Origin: Actinomycetes bacterium
GTDB taxonomy: Bacteria > Actinomycetota > Actinomycetes > Mycobacteriales > Mycobacteriaceae
DNA: 64,000 bases
Assembly (NCBI GenBank): GCA_023432405.1
Contig: JAEYUQ010000007.1
Location: forward strand, 108,185 to 172,184
Direction of reading: 5' to 3'
Positions 16,749 to 24,724 of this stretch are shown here, piece after piece; position 1 is the first letter of the stretch; each line of letters begins with the position of its first letter. A program made the translations under genes and the position numbers. The notes beneath the pieces were generated by a model. It was not told where the DNA came from, ran no database searches, and saw only the letters and a list, made by a program, of their open reading frames with translations.

Positions 16749-18838
16749 CGTCTCCACACTTCTCAGAACCCGTGCTAAGCGTACGTAATTTAGAGGTCTC
16801 CTTCCCCTCGGAGGCAGGAACGGTTCATGCCGTTCGGGGAATCGATTGTGACCTCAGACCTGGACAGACCTTGGCCATTGTGGGAGAGTCCGGCTCAGGT
16901 AAATCCGTGACCGCTATGGCCATCATGGGGCTTCTCCCTGAATATGCGAAAGTCTCGGGTACGGTAACCGTCAACGGGCAATCTCTTCTCGATCTCAGCG
17001 ATGAGCAGATGTCTGCCGTCCGGGGCAAGCAGATTGGCATGATTTTCCAGGATCCGCTGTCTGCTCTCACCCCAGTATTTGATGTGGGAACACAGATTTC
17101 CGAGGCGCTGTTAATCCATAACACGATGACCAGTCAGCAAGCCTGGAACCGTGCTGTAGAGCTTCTGGGTGTGGTGGGCATTCCGGATCCTGAGCGTCGC
17201 GCGAAATCCTTTCCGCATGAGTTTTCCGGTGGAATGCGCCAGCGGGTACTCATTGCCATTGCTATTGCTAATAACCCGGCGGTGCTGATTGCCGATGAGC
17301 CCACCACGGCCTTGGATGTGACTATTCAGGCGCAGATTCTGGATCTCATTAAGGTGGCACAGCAAGAAACTCAGGCAGCCACCATCATGATTACTCATGA
17401 CATGGGAGTGGTGGCAGAGATGGCTGATGAGGTCATTGTGATGTATGCAGGTCGCCCCATCGAGCGCGGTAGTGTTTTCGATATTTTCACTACCCCGCGT
17501 ATGCCTTACACCATTGGTCTTTTGGGGTCCATACCCTCGCTGAGTGCTCCCAAAGGAACCGCTCTGACCACCATTCCTGGAAATCCGCCCAAGGTCATTG
17601 ACCTTCCTGAGGGGTGTTCCTTCGCGCCGAGGTGCCCCATTGCCACGGATGTTTGCACTACCTCGGAGCCGTTCCTGAACGACGTCGCTCAGGGGCACAA
17701 GGCTGCCTGCCACCGAGCCCAGGACATCGCGCAGGGACAGGTGCCAGCTACTGCTATTTTCCCCACTCCTGAGCTACCACAGGATATTTTTGCGGGAGTC
17801 TCCCTCCAGGAGCGTTCCACAGTGCTGAACGTTGAGCACCTGACCAAAACGTTCCCCCTCATGAAAGGCGGTCTCCTGAAACGCCGAGTGGGTTCCGTCT
17901 ATGCCGTGGATGATGTTTCTTTCTCTATTAAAGAAGGGGAATGCTTTGCCATAGTGGGGGAATCTGGGAGCGGTAAATCTACCACCCTCCTTGAGATTAT
18001 GGATTTGCAGCCCGAGGAGGAGACCAGCATTACTCTCCGGGGAGAGGACGTTTCTGGGTTGACTTCTCGACAGCGCACACTGAAGCGGCGTGACATCCAG
18101 ATAGTGTTCCAAGATCCTATGGGGGCTTTAGATCCACGTCTTACAGTGGAGGATATTCTCCGGGAGCCTCTGGACGCGTTGGGGTGGGAAGGGGATAAGG
18201 ATGCTCGAATTGTAGAGCTTCTTGAGCTTGTGGGGATTGATCCGCTGTATCGAGATCGTTTTCCCGGTCACTTCTCCGGAGGGCAACGTCAGCGTATCAA
18301 TGTTGCCCGAGCCTTGGCCGTGGAGCCCTCACTGCTGGTTTTAGATGAGCCAGTAAGTGCTCTGGATGTGTCCATTCAAGCTGGAATCCTCAACCTGCTG
18401 ATGGAATTGAAAGCAACCTTGGGTATTGCTCTGCTCATCGTTGCGCATGATTTATCTGTGATTCGTCATATCTCAGATAGGGCGGCAGTTATGTACCTGG
18501 GGCGTTTTGTAGAGATAGGGGATACGGAACAGCTGTTTGAGCAACCTCGTCATCCCTATACTCAGGCGTTGCTATCTGCCATTCCCATTCCAGATCCCCA
18601 GGAGGCGCGGCGTCGTCACAGGATTACCTTGTCAGATACTCAACCTGCACCTACAGAGAAAATTCCGGGATGTAGTTTCCAGAGCCGCTGCCCCGTGTAT
18701 GTGTCTCTGACTTCTACCCAGCAGGAGAAATGCCGCAGTGTACGTCCTGAGATGCTTCCAACCACTAAGACACAGGCGCATAGCTATGCCTGCCATTGGG
18801 GGAAGGAGGCAGGAACATTGAAGCGACAACAACAATGA
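16745..18838 (+). CDS. dppD: Peptide ABC transporter, fused double ATPase (DppD-DppF)
   Basis: Single 697-residue protein carrying both ATPase domains that are separate DppD and DppF chains in proteobacteria. Domain 1 has Walker A GESGSGKS near residue 48, signature FSGGMRQRV and Walker B LIADEPTTALD. Domain 2 has Walker A near residue 402, FSGGQRQRI and LVLDEPVSALD. Each domain ends in the oligopeptide-transporter Cys-rich tail (CSFAPRCP with a later AACH; CSFQSRCP with a later ACHW), which in some DppD/OppD proteins holds an iron-sulfur cluster. Such fusions are frequent in actinobacteria. Confidence 0.93.
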   Translation: MTSPHFSEPVLSVRNLEVSFPSEAGTVHAVRGIDCDLRPGQTLAIVGESGSGKSVTAMAIMGLLPEYAKVSGTVTVNGQSLLDLSDEQMSAVRGKQIGMIFQDPLSALTPVFDVGTQISEALLIHNTMTSQQAWNRAVELLGVVGIPDPERRAKSFPHEFSGGMRQRVLIAIAIANNPAVLIADEPTTALDVTIQAQILDLIKVAQQETQAATIMITHDMGVVAEMADEVIVMYAGRPIERGSVFDIFTTPRMPYTIGLLGSIPSLSAPKGTALTTIPGNPPKVIDLPEGCSFAPRCPIATDVCTTSEPFLNDVAQGHKAACHRAQDIAQGQVPATAIFPTPELPQDIFAGVSLQERSTVLNVEHLTKTFPLMKGGLLKRRVGSVYAVDDVSFSIKEGECFAIVGESGSGKSTTLLEIMDLQPEEETSITLRGEDVSGLTSRQRTLKRRDIQIVFQDPMGALDPRLTVEDILREPLDALGWEGDKDARIVELLELVGIDPLYRDRFPGHFSGGQRQRINVARALAVEPSLLVLDEPVSALDVSIQAGILNLLMELKATLGIALLIVAHDLSVIRHISDRAAVMYLGRFVEIGDTEQLFEQPRHPYTQALLSAIPIPDPQEARRRHRITLSDTQPAPTEKIPGCSFQSRCPVYVSLTSTQQEKCRSVRPEMLPTTKTQAHSYACHWGKEAGTLKRQQQ

Positions 18839-18872
18839 CGTAGTCCCTGAGAACCGCTGATGATCATCACAA

Positions 18873-18902
18873 ACATCTGAAGCCAACACATCTGAAGCCA
18901 AC
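18873..18902 (+). repeat. 15-bp tandem duplication before dppA
   Basis: Two head-to-tail copies of ACATCTGAAGCCAAC (18873-18887 and 18888-18902) lie in the 104-bp gap between the ATPase gene and the binding-protein gene. This looks like a recent slippage duplication. The dppA Shine-Dalgarno (AAGGAG) is about 30 bp further on and is not affected. Confidence 0.8.
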
Positions 18903-18942
18903 ACGATGACGCGAAAACCATAGGAAAACAAGGAGTAGATAG

Positions 18943-20607
18943 ATGGCGTTTCAACTGCGAACCTCTCTGGTAGTGCTTCTGACGGCCGGTAGCTTGGTAG
19001 TCTCCGGCTGTACGGGAGGAGGGTCGTCCACCAATAGCACCAGCGAAGTGCCTCTGGCAGATTTCAACGAGACTGCTTATGAGGATGTCAAAGATGGTGG
19101 AACTCTTACCACTGCTCTTGGAGAATTTCCCGTTCAGCAGAACACCTTTCATGGGGATGCCACGCTGGATACAACGAATCTGTGGAATTGGTATAACCCG
19201 ATAGTGTCTACCTATTCACCCGAGGGAAATTTTGAGGTGAATCCGGACTACATCACAGATATTAAAGATGACACCGTGAAGGGGAACACCACCCTGCTTA
19301 TTACCTTCAATAAAGATGCCACGTTCAACGATGGCACTCCGATTGATTGGACTGCTTTTAAGGCTGCCTGGACAATCAACCGTGGCGTCAATCCGCAGTA
19401 CACACCTAATTCCACGGATGGCTACAAACACATCACATCGGTGAGCAAAGGTGCCACAGCCAAGGAAGCCAAGGTGGTTTTTGACATGGTTTATCCCTGG
19501 TGGCAGTCCATCATCAGTGTTGCTCATCCCGCACTGGAGAACCCCAAGAACTATCAGGATTACGTCAAAAAGGTGCATCCGGAGTGGGGCGCTGGCCCCT
19601 ATACGGTGGGCAGCATTGACTTCAACAAGGGGGAGGCTGTGTTTGTTCGCAATGATAAGTGGTGGGGTAAGAAGGGGAAGCTGGATAAGCGCATCTTCCG
19701 CCAGATGGATAGCATGGCGTCTCTCAACGCATTCAAGAATGGTGAAATTGACACCACAGGTGCGCATCTGAGGGAACGGTATGCTGCCGTCAAAAACATG
19801 AACGGGGTAGAGATTAAACGTGGGAAGAACCCAGCCCTCGTTTTACTGGAACTCAACGCGGCTAGTCCCGTTCTTCAGGATGTGAAGGTGCGCAAGGCTA
19901 TTGCCACTGCTTTGGACCGGGCCCAACTGGCAAAGATTTGGTACAACGGTTTGGACGGATACTACCAGGATCCTGAGGGTTCCTTCGTTTTGCACTCCTT
20001 CCAGCCTGGATATGAAGATAACTTCTCCAAAGTGGCCACGTTCGATCCCGCTCAAGCCAATGCGCTCCTCGATGAGGCAGGGTGGACAAGCAAGAACGAG
20101 GAAGGTATTCGTACGAAAGACGGGAAGACTCTCACCGTGCGTTATCTGCTGGTGGGGGATGCTCAGACAGGGAAGGATCAAGCCGCAGCTACTCAGAAGA
20201 TGCTCAAGGACGTAGGTGTGGATTTGTCCATTGAGAGTAGAACCTCCGCAGACTTTTCCTCCATTGTCAGCAACCGGGATTTTGATATTCTTCCTCTGCA
20301 GTTTGTCTCTAACAGTCCTGATGGCGTGGCTTTCTTTGAGCAAACCTACGGCAGTACATCGGAGCTGAATAAGTCTGGCACTGGCACGAAGGCCCTGGAT
20401 GCCAAGATTGCTGACCTGCAGAAGCTTCCCACCCGGGAGGAGCAGATTGCTCGGGCCAATGAGCTAGAGCCGGAGGCTTTGGCCACCTTCGGGCTCATTC
20501 CGCTTCAGTCCAGCGCCGCCATGACGGTTCAAAAAGAGGGTTTGGCCAATGTTGGGCAGACCACGTTCCATGTGGTGTATCCCGAATTGGTGGGGTGGAA
20601 GAAGTAA
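18943..20607 (+). CDS. dppA: Peptide ABC transporter substrate-binding lipoprotein
   Basis: Extracytoplasmic SBP family 5 protein (554 residues) that captures peptides for the DppBCD permease. The signal peptide ends in a lipobox, LVVSGC, with the lipidated Cys at residue 23, followed by a Gly/Ser/Thr linker. The usual family blocks follow: TFNKDATFNDGTPIDWTAFK, VRKAIATALDRAQLAKIW and the late ANELEPEALATFGLIPL. AAGGAG precedes the ATG. It is the last gene of the cluster and is set 104 bp apart, which may allow separate or higher expression. The peptide specificity cannot be read from the sequence. Confidence 0.92.
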   Translation: MAFQLRTSLVVLLTAGSLVVSGCTGGGSSTNSTSEVPLADFNETAYEDVKDGGTLTTALGEFPVQQNTFHGDATLDTTNLWNWYNPIVSTYSPEGNFEVNPDYITDIKDDTVKGNTTLLITFNKDATFNDGTPIDWTAFKAAWTINRGVNPQYTPNSTDGYKHITSVSKGATAKEAKVVFDMVYPWWQSIISVAHPALENPKNYQDYVKKVHPEWGAGPYTVGSIDFNKGEAVFVRNDKWWGKKGKLDKRIFRQMDSMASLNAFKNGEIDTTGAHLRERYAAVKNMNGVEIKRGKNPALVLLELNAASPVLQDVKVRKAIATALDRAQLAKIWYNGLDGYYQDPEGSFVLHSFQPGYEDNFSKVATFDPAQANALLDEAGWTSKNEEGIRTKDGKTLTVRYLLVGDAQTGKDQAAATQKMLKDVGVDLSIESRTSADFSSIVSNRDFDILPLQFVSNSPDGVAFFEQTYGSTSELNKSGTGTKALDAKIADLQKLPTREEQIARANELEPEALATFGLIPLQSSAAMTVQKEGLANVGQTTFHVVYPELVGWKK

Positions 20608-20620
20608 CCGCTGCAGGTGT

Positions 20621-21154
20621 CTAGCTAAAGAATTCCTGGACGACGCCCTCCGCGGCGTCGTGAGCAAGAATAGGCAAGGTATCCCGCTCAATTTTTGAGA
20701 AGCGCTGAAGCACGAAGGATGCAGGCTCTCGGCGTCGAGGAGGGCGCCCAATTCCCAAAGCCAGACGGTAGTAATCCTTAGTTTTCAGGGCTTTGCTAAT
20801 GGACTTCACACCGTTATGGCCATGATCTCCACCGCCCTTAACCAGGGCGGTGGTTCCAAACTCTCTCTCCATATCATCGAAGGCCACAATGAGCCTGTCT
20901 GGGGGGATTCGAAAGAAAGAGCACAGCTGTGCCACGGGCTGTCCCGAAACATTCATAAGCCCTCGCGTGCGCGCCACCACGAGGGTGTGTTCGCCCATGC
21001 GCAGATCAGCCAACAGGGTGTTGGTCTTCTTATGCACTTTGAGGGTTTGGTGACTGCGATCAAGAAACTCCTCTACCACCAATACCCCGGCGTTGTGGCG
21101 GGTTAGCGCGTAACGCTCACCCGCATTTCCCAGACCAACGAGGAGATAGATCAC
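20621..21154 (-). CDS. Peptidyl-tRNA hydrolase (second, divergent copy)
   Basis: A complete 177-residue Pth paralogue. The catalytic His (TRHNAGVLV), the Asn in GLMNVSGQPV, the Asp in VAFDDMEREFG and GGGDHGHNGVKSIS are retained. The usual NPG motif reads NAG, and the usual HDDLDLP reads FDDMERE, so it is more diverged than the 14093-14728 copy. By position next to rplY it corresponds to the mycobacterial pth (Rv1014c), but an MFS gene separates the two here. Its ATG overlaps the MFS stop codon by 4 bp, implying coupled translation. It is convergent with dppA with only 13 bp between the stops. Confidence 0.88.
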   Translation of the reverse strand: MIYLLVGLGNAGERYALTRHNAGVLVVEEFLDRSHQTLKVHKKTNTLLADLRMGEHTLVVARTRGLMNVSGQPVAQLCSFFRIPPDRLIVAFDDMEREFGTTALVKGGGDHGHNGVKSISKALKTKDYYRLALGIGRPPRRREPASFVLQRFSKIERDTLPILAHDAAEGVVQEFFS

Positions 21155-22536
21155 TCTTCGCCTTCAGCGTGCAAGTTCTTGTTGGTTGGATCCTTCAACA
21201 CCAAGGCTGCGATAAGGGCGATGAGTGTGGCTGTCATGATGTACGCCGACACCGCGTGGACATTCTGGAATGTTCCGAACAGAGATGTTGCAATCAGCGG
21301 AGCAAAGGCGCTACCCAGGAGGGAGCCAAAGGCATACGCCAGGCTTGCTCCGGAATAACGGAGACGTGCCGGGAACATTTCAGCAAACAGCGCCGCCTGG
21401 GGGCCGTAGGTCAGGCCCAGAGGGATAATCATTGGCAGGATGCCAAGATAGAGGAATGGGATGCTGTTTTCGCTCATACCGTGAGTGATAAAAGCGAACA
21501 TGGGGATAACCCAGATGAATTGGACGAGGTTGCCGATAATATATGTCTTCTTCCGGCCGATGATGTCAGAGAGCTTCCCTGCGAAAAGCGTTGTGACAAG
21601 CCAGAACATACTGCAGAACGTAATCACCAGTAATACGGCGTCAGGGTCCATCTTCTGGTCAGTCAATTTGGTGGTATAGGAAACAATAAAGCCACCAGTC
21701 ACCATGTTGCCAGCAATGCCGTTTGCCATAAAGAGAAGAACGCACAGAAGCAGTGGAACGAAGTGATGCTTGAACACCAAGAGAGCGGGAATATCTCCTG
21801 TTCCCTTCGAGAGGTTTTCTTTCCTCTCTTCCATCTCTTTAAAGACGGGAGATTCAGAAACACGGAGGCGAATCCACAGTCCAATGATGACAAGGACCGC
21901 TGAGAGGAGGAAGGGGATACGCCATCCCCAGGAACCGAATTCATCGCCAGAGATTTGACGGACGATGAGCAAAACAAGGGTTGCGGAAAGGATACCCGCA
22001 GGAACACCCAGTTGCGGGAAGGAACCGAACCAGCCGCGCTTGCCTGTTGGAGCGTGCTCAACGGCGAGGAGGGCAGCGCCACCCCATTCACCGCCGGAGG
22101 AAATGCCCTGCATGATACGAAGCAGTACCAAGATGATAGGAGCAGCTATACCTATTTGCGCAAAGGTAGGCAGCACACCAACGAGGAAGGTTGAGATGCC
22201 CATGAGTAAAAGGGTGATGACGGTCATGACCTTACGGCCAAGGCGGTCACCTAAATGCCCAGCAATGACGGCACCAACCGGACGGAAGATGAAACTCACG
22301 CCTGAGGAGGCAAAACCAATAATTTGGCCAAGCAAGGGGTTGTGCTCACCTGTGGGGGTGAAGAACATAGGGGCAAAGACCAAGGCAACACAGTTGGCAT
22401 AGAGGAAAAAGTCATACATTTCCATCGTGCTGCCGATAAGCGTTGCAACCGCTACTCGGCGATGCTCATGCCTGTCTTGCTTAACGGCATCGTGCTCGGA
22501 GACTTGCACAGTCCCCTGGGCAGAATGAGTTTCCAT
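21151..22536 (-). CDS. MFS transporter, metabolite:H+ symporter (MHS) family
   Basis: A 461-residue protein with twelve predicted helices. The MHS/ProP-ShiA type is shown by STMEMYDFFLYANCVALVFA at the first helix, the loop-2 motif GHLGDRLGRKVMT, and GGEWGGAALLAVEHAP after helix 4. Family members import organic acids, betaines or shikimate with protons; the substrate here is unknown. AAGGAA lies 8 bp before the ATG. It lies between rplY and the second pth and overlaps the latter, a layout not seen in the mycobacterial locus. A perfect inverted repeat lies 31 bp upstream. Confidence 0.9.
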   Translation of the reverse strand: METHSAQGTVQVSEHDAVKQDRHEHRRVAVATLIGSTMEMYDFFLYANCVALVFAPMFFTPTGEHNPLLGQIIGFASSGVSFIFRPVGAVIAGHLGDRLGRKVMTVITLLLMGISTFLVGVLPTFAQIGIAAPIILVLLRIMQGISSGGEWGGAALLAVEHAPTGKRGWFGSFPQLGVPAGILSATLVLLIVRQISGDEFGSWGWRIPFLLSAVLVIIGLWIRLRVSESPVFKEMEERKENLSKGTGDIPALLVFKHHFVPLLLCVLLFMANGIAGNMVTGGFIVSYTTKLTDQKMDPDAVLLVITFCSMFWLVTTLFAGKLSDIIGRKKTYIIGNLVQFIWVIPMFAFITHGMSENSIPFLYLGILPMIIPLGLTYGPQAALFAEMFPARLRYSGASLAYAFGSLLGSAFAPLIATSLFGTFQNVHAVSAYIMTATLIALIAALVLKDPTNKNLHAEGEE

Positions 22537-22566
22537 AAAAGAGATTCCTTAGACAAAGTTAGGGCG

Positions 22567-22594
22567 TACCTGCTGTCCTGAACAACAGCAGGTA
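22567..22594 (-). promoter_or_regulatory. Inverted repeat at the MFS gene promoter
   Basis: Perfect 10-bp arms TACCTGCTGT (22567-22576) and ACAGCAGGTA (22585-22594) with an 8-bp loop lie 31 bp before the MFS start. On the minus strand a -10-like TATATT lies a few bases upstream (about 22600-22605), so the repeat covers the probable transcription start. It could be an operator or a 5' UTR hairpin. No T-run follows in either direction, so it is not a standard terminator. Confidence 0.45.
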
Positions 22595-22642
22595 CAAAAA
22601 TATAGCAGAAAATCTCATATAAGAAACTCATCGTGTCTTGCA

Positions 22643-22683
22643 CTAAAAAGGACCTTGTGAGAGGTAAATCTCACAAGATCCTT
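22643..22683 (-). terminator. Rho-independent terminator of rplY
   Basis: On the minus strand a stem with arms AAGGATCTTGTGAGA and TCTCACAAGGTCCTT (one mismatch, loop TTTACC) is followed directly by TTTTTAG. It lies 29 bp after the rplY stop codon and separates rplY from the MFS/pth pair. Confidence 0.88.
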
Positions 22684-22711
22684 CGAGACGGTACTGCGAT
22701 TGTTCCTTGGA

Positions 22712-23338
22712 TTATTCTTCCGTGGACTCTGCGGCAGCAGCCTCGCCAGCCTCAGCGTCGGCCTCAGCGGTTTCAGCTTCCTCCTCAACCTCGGAGATGG
22801 AAACAGAGACCATGATGGTTTCGGGATCTTCAGCCAAGGTGCAGTTCTCGGGGATGGCGATATCGCCGGCCTGGATCTGAGCACCATCGTCCAAGCCTTC
22901 CACGGACACCGTGATTTCCTCAGGAATGCTCAACACATCAGCGTCAAGGCGGATGACGTCAGCGTTTTGGATTGCGATAGTTCCAGAAATCGGCTCACCC
23001 TCCAGGAGCACCGGAACCTCAACCTCAACACGCTCACCGCGCTTAATGGCCAGCAGATCAGCGTGATCAATAAGCAGGGAGATGACATTCTGATCAACGG
23101 CCTTGAGCATGGTGAGAGTCTGATCACCGTCGATGTCAATCTCAATGATGGCATTGACGCCATGCTTGCGGATAATGCTGGTCAGTTCCAGACGGTTGAC
23201 TGCAATGTGCAGGTTTTCCTCCACCTCGCCGTACACCACAACGGGAACCAGACCATCCCGGCGGAGCCTACGGGCTGCGCCTTTGCCGAATTCAGTGCGA
23301 ACGGTTGCTGAAAGTACAGGGAATTGCTGGTCAGCCAT
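22712..23338 (-). CDS. rplY: 50S ribosomal protein L25, general stress protein Ctc form
   Basis: 5S-rRNA-binding ribosomal protein of the long CTC/TL5 type: an N-terminal L25 domain (about residues 1-90), a C-terminal TL5 beta domain (to about 185) and an acidic Ala/Glu tail (AETAEADAEAGEAAAAESTEE core) as in other high-GC Gram-positives. The frame is open to 23374, but the ATG at 23338 follows GGAGGAAAAGCTC and gives MADQQFPV, the usual N terminus. It is transcribed alone: a terminator follows, and a 300-nt leader with several hairpins and a good promoter precedes it. Confidence 0.95.
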   Translation of the reverse strand: MADQQFPVLSATVRTEFGKGAARRLRRDGLVPVVVYGEVEENLHIAVNRLELTSIIRKHGVNAIIEIDIDGDQTLTMLKAVDQNVISLLIDHADLLAIKRGERVEVEVPVLLEGEPISGTIAIQNADVIRLDADVLSIPEEITVSVEGLDDGAQIQAGDIAIPENCTLAEDPETIMVSVSISEVEEEAETAEADAEAGEAAAAESTEE

Positions 23339-23641
23339 GAGCTTTTCCTCCAAACAAAGAAGTTGTAGATACACAGCCCTCCACAGAGGGCTCAGGTGCT
23401 TCGAGGCAGAATGGCCGAGAAAGACAAAAGCCTGCGGCCGTGCAACGAAGCGTGTGTCTTCGTCGAGTCTTCGCAGGCAGGTTGTGGGTAGTGAGGCAAT
23501 GGAAAGCAGCGAGCTTTTCCCGCACCACGTGTCACAACAAGATGGACTATCGCGCCGATAACGGCTTCAGAAAGTGAGTGTAACCTTCCGGGGAAGATTC
23601 ACGTCTCCTCATCAGCCCTCGCCGAGACGTGAAAGATAGTA
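23339..23641 (-). promoter_or_regulatory. Long structured 5' leader of rplY
   Basis: No gene fits in the 398 bp between prs and rplY. On the minus strand this part would be a leader of about 290 nt. It contains a perfect 10-bp stem (TTCACGTCTC at 23598-23607 with GAGACGTGAA at 23624-23633), a 6-bp stem CCTGCG/CGCAGG spanning about 23431-23476, and a compact AGCCCTC-CACA-GAGGGCT hairpin at 23375-23392, 37 bp before the start codon. Autoregulation by L25 binding a 5S-rRNA-like fold is a natural inference but is not shown. Confidence 0.45.
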
Positions 23642-23664
23642 GCAGGGGATAAAAGAATTCCCAA
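23636..23664 (-). promoter_or_regulatory. Candidate promoter of rplY
   Basis: On the minus strand TTGGGA (-35, 23664-23659) and TACTAT (-10, 23641-23636) are separated by exactly 17 bp. Transcription would start near 23629, at the edge of the first leader hairpin. Confidence 0.5.
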
Positions 23665-23672
23665 GGCACACC

Positions 23673-23718
23673 CCTCTGAGAGTGCTATTTCATGAAAACC
23701 GCACAGCACTCTGAGAGG
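23673..23718 (-). terminator. Hairpin after prs, possible terminator
   Basis: An inverted repeat with 14-bp arms (23673-23686 and 23705-23718, one mismatch) and an 18-nt loop lies 18 bp after the prs stop codon. There is no T-run after it on the minus strand, so it may be an mRNA 3' end-protecting hairpin or a Rho-assisted terminator. Confidence 0.4.
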
Positions 23719-23736
23719 TAGTCCACGAGATGTCAG

Positions 23737-24714
23737 TTAGGCTTGACCTTCAAAAAGGGTGGTAACGGAGCCGTTTTCAAAAATCTCGTGAATGGTTTGA
23801 GCCAGAAGCGGAGCAATGGAAAGGACAGTGAGGTTATCGAAGCCCTCTTTGCTTTGCGGCAAAGTATCAGTGGTGATAACTTCCTTGGCTCCGCAGGCAC
23901 TCAGGCGCTCACGGGCGGGATCTGAGAACACCCCGTGCGTACAGGCAATAACAACATCCTTGGCGCCGGCTTCCTTCAAAATACCTACGGCTCCTGCAAT
24001 AGTGCCGCCGGTATCAATCATGTCGTCAAGCAGAATGCAGTCTTTGCCAGCAACCTCTCCCACTACTCTGTTGGCCACAATCTGATTGGCCACCTCGGTG
24101 GAACGAGTCTTGTGAACAAAGGCCAAAGGGGCGTCGTCAAGGACATTCGCCCACTTTTCTGCGGTCTTTACTCGTCCAGCATCTGGGGAGACTACACAGA
24201 TATTGTTCAAGTCATACTTGTTCTTGATGTAATCCGTGAGAATAGGCATGGCGTGCATATGATCCACTGGACCATCAAAGAAGCCCTGAATCTGGTCAGT
24301 GTGCAAATCCACAGCCACAATGCGGTCAGCGCCCGCAGTCTTGAGCAGATCTGCCACCAGGCGCGCAGAAATGGGTTCACGTCCACGGTGCTTCTTGTCC
24401 TGACGCGCGTAGGGGTAGAAGGGCACAATGGCGGTGATGCGCTTAGCGGAACCGCGTTTGAGCGCGTCAATCATGATGAGCTGTTCCATGAGCCACTTGT
24501 TGAGTGGGGCGCAGTTTGACTGGATTACAAAACAGTCTGCACCGCGCACAGACTCCTCAAACCTGACGTAGATTTCGCCGTTGGCAAAATCCCGAGCAGT
24601 TGTGGGAGTGACCTCAACACCCAGCTCTTGAGCCACGGCGTCGGCAAGCTCGGGATGAGCTCGCCCAGAAAAGAGCATCAGATTCTTTTGGCTTTCGGTC
24701 CAATGTCCTGTCAT
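23737..24714 (-). CDS. prs: Ribose-phosphate pyrophosphokinase
   Basis: Makes PRPP from ribose 5-phosphate and ATP for purine, pyrimidine, His, Trp and NAD synthesis. Family marks are MLFSGRAHPELADAVAQELG at the N terminus, the flexible catalytic loop YARQDKKHRGREPISA, the divalent-metal motif VDLHTDQIQGFF and the PRPP loop LLDDMIDTGGTIAGA. The open frame extends to 24858 inside glmU; the ATG at 24714, 10 bp after the glmU stop, gives the normal 325-residue protein. It shares a transcript with glmU and probably nadC. The PRPP it makes is also a substrate of NadC. Confidence 0.95.
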   Translation of the reverse strand: MTGHWTESQKNLMLFSGRAHPELADAVAQELGVEVTPTTARDFANGEIYVRFEESVRGADCFVIQSNCAPLNKWLMEQLIMIDALKRGSAKRITAIVPFYPYARQDKKHRGREPISARLVADLLKTAGADRIVAVDLHTDQIQGFFDGPVDHMHAMPILTDYIKNKYDLNNICVVSPDAGRVKTAEKWANVLDDAPLAFVHKTRSTEVANQIVANRVVGEVAGKDCILLDDMIDTGGTIAGAVGILKEAGAKDVVIACTHGVFSDPARERLSACGAKEVITTDTLPQSKEGFDNLTVLSIAPLLAQTIHEIFENGSVTTLFEGQA

Positions 24715-24724
24715 GGTGAGGGGT

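Noticed and set aside
20621..21154. Second pth as a pseudogene
   Set aside because: Frame, length and all key catalytic residues are intact.
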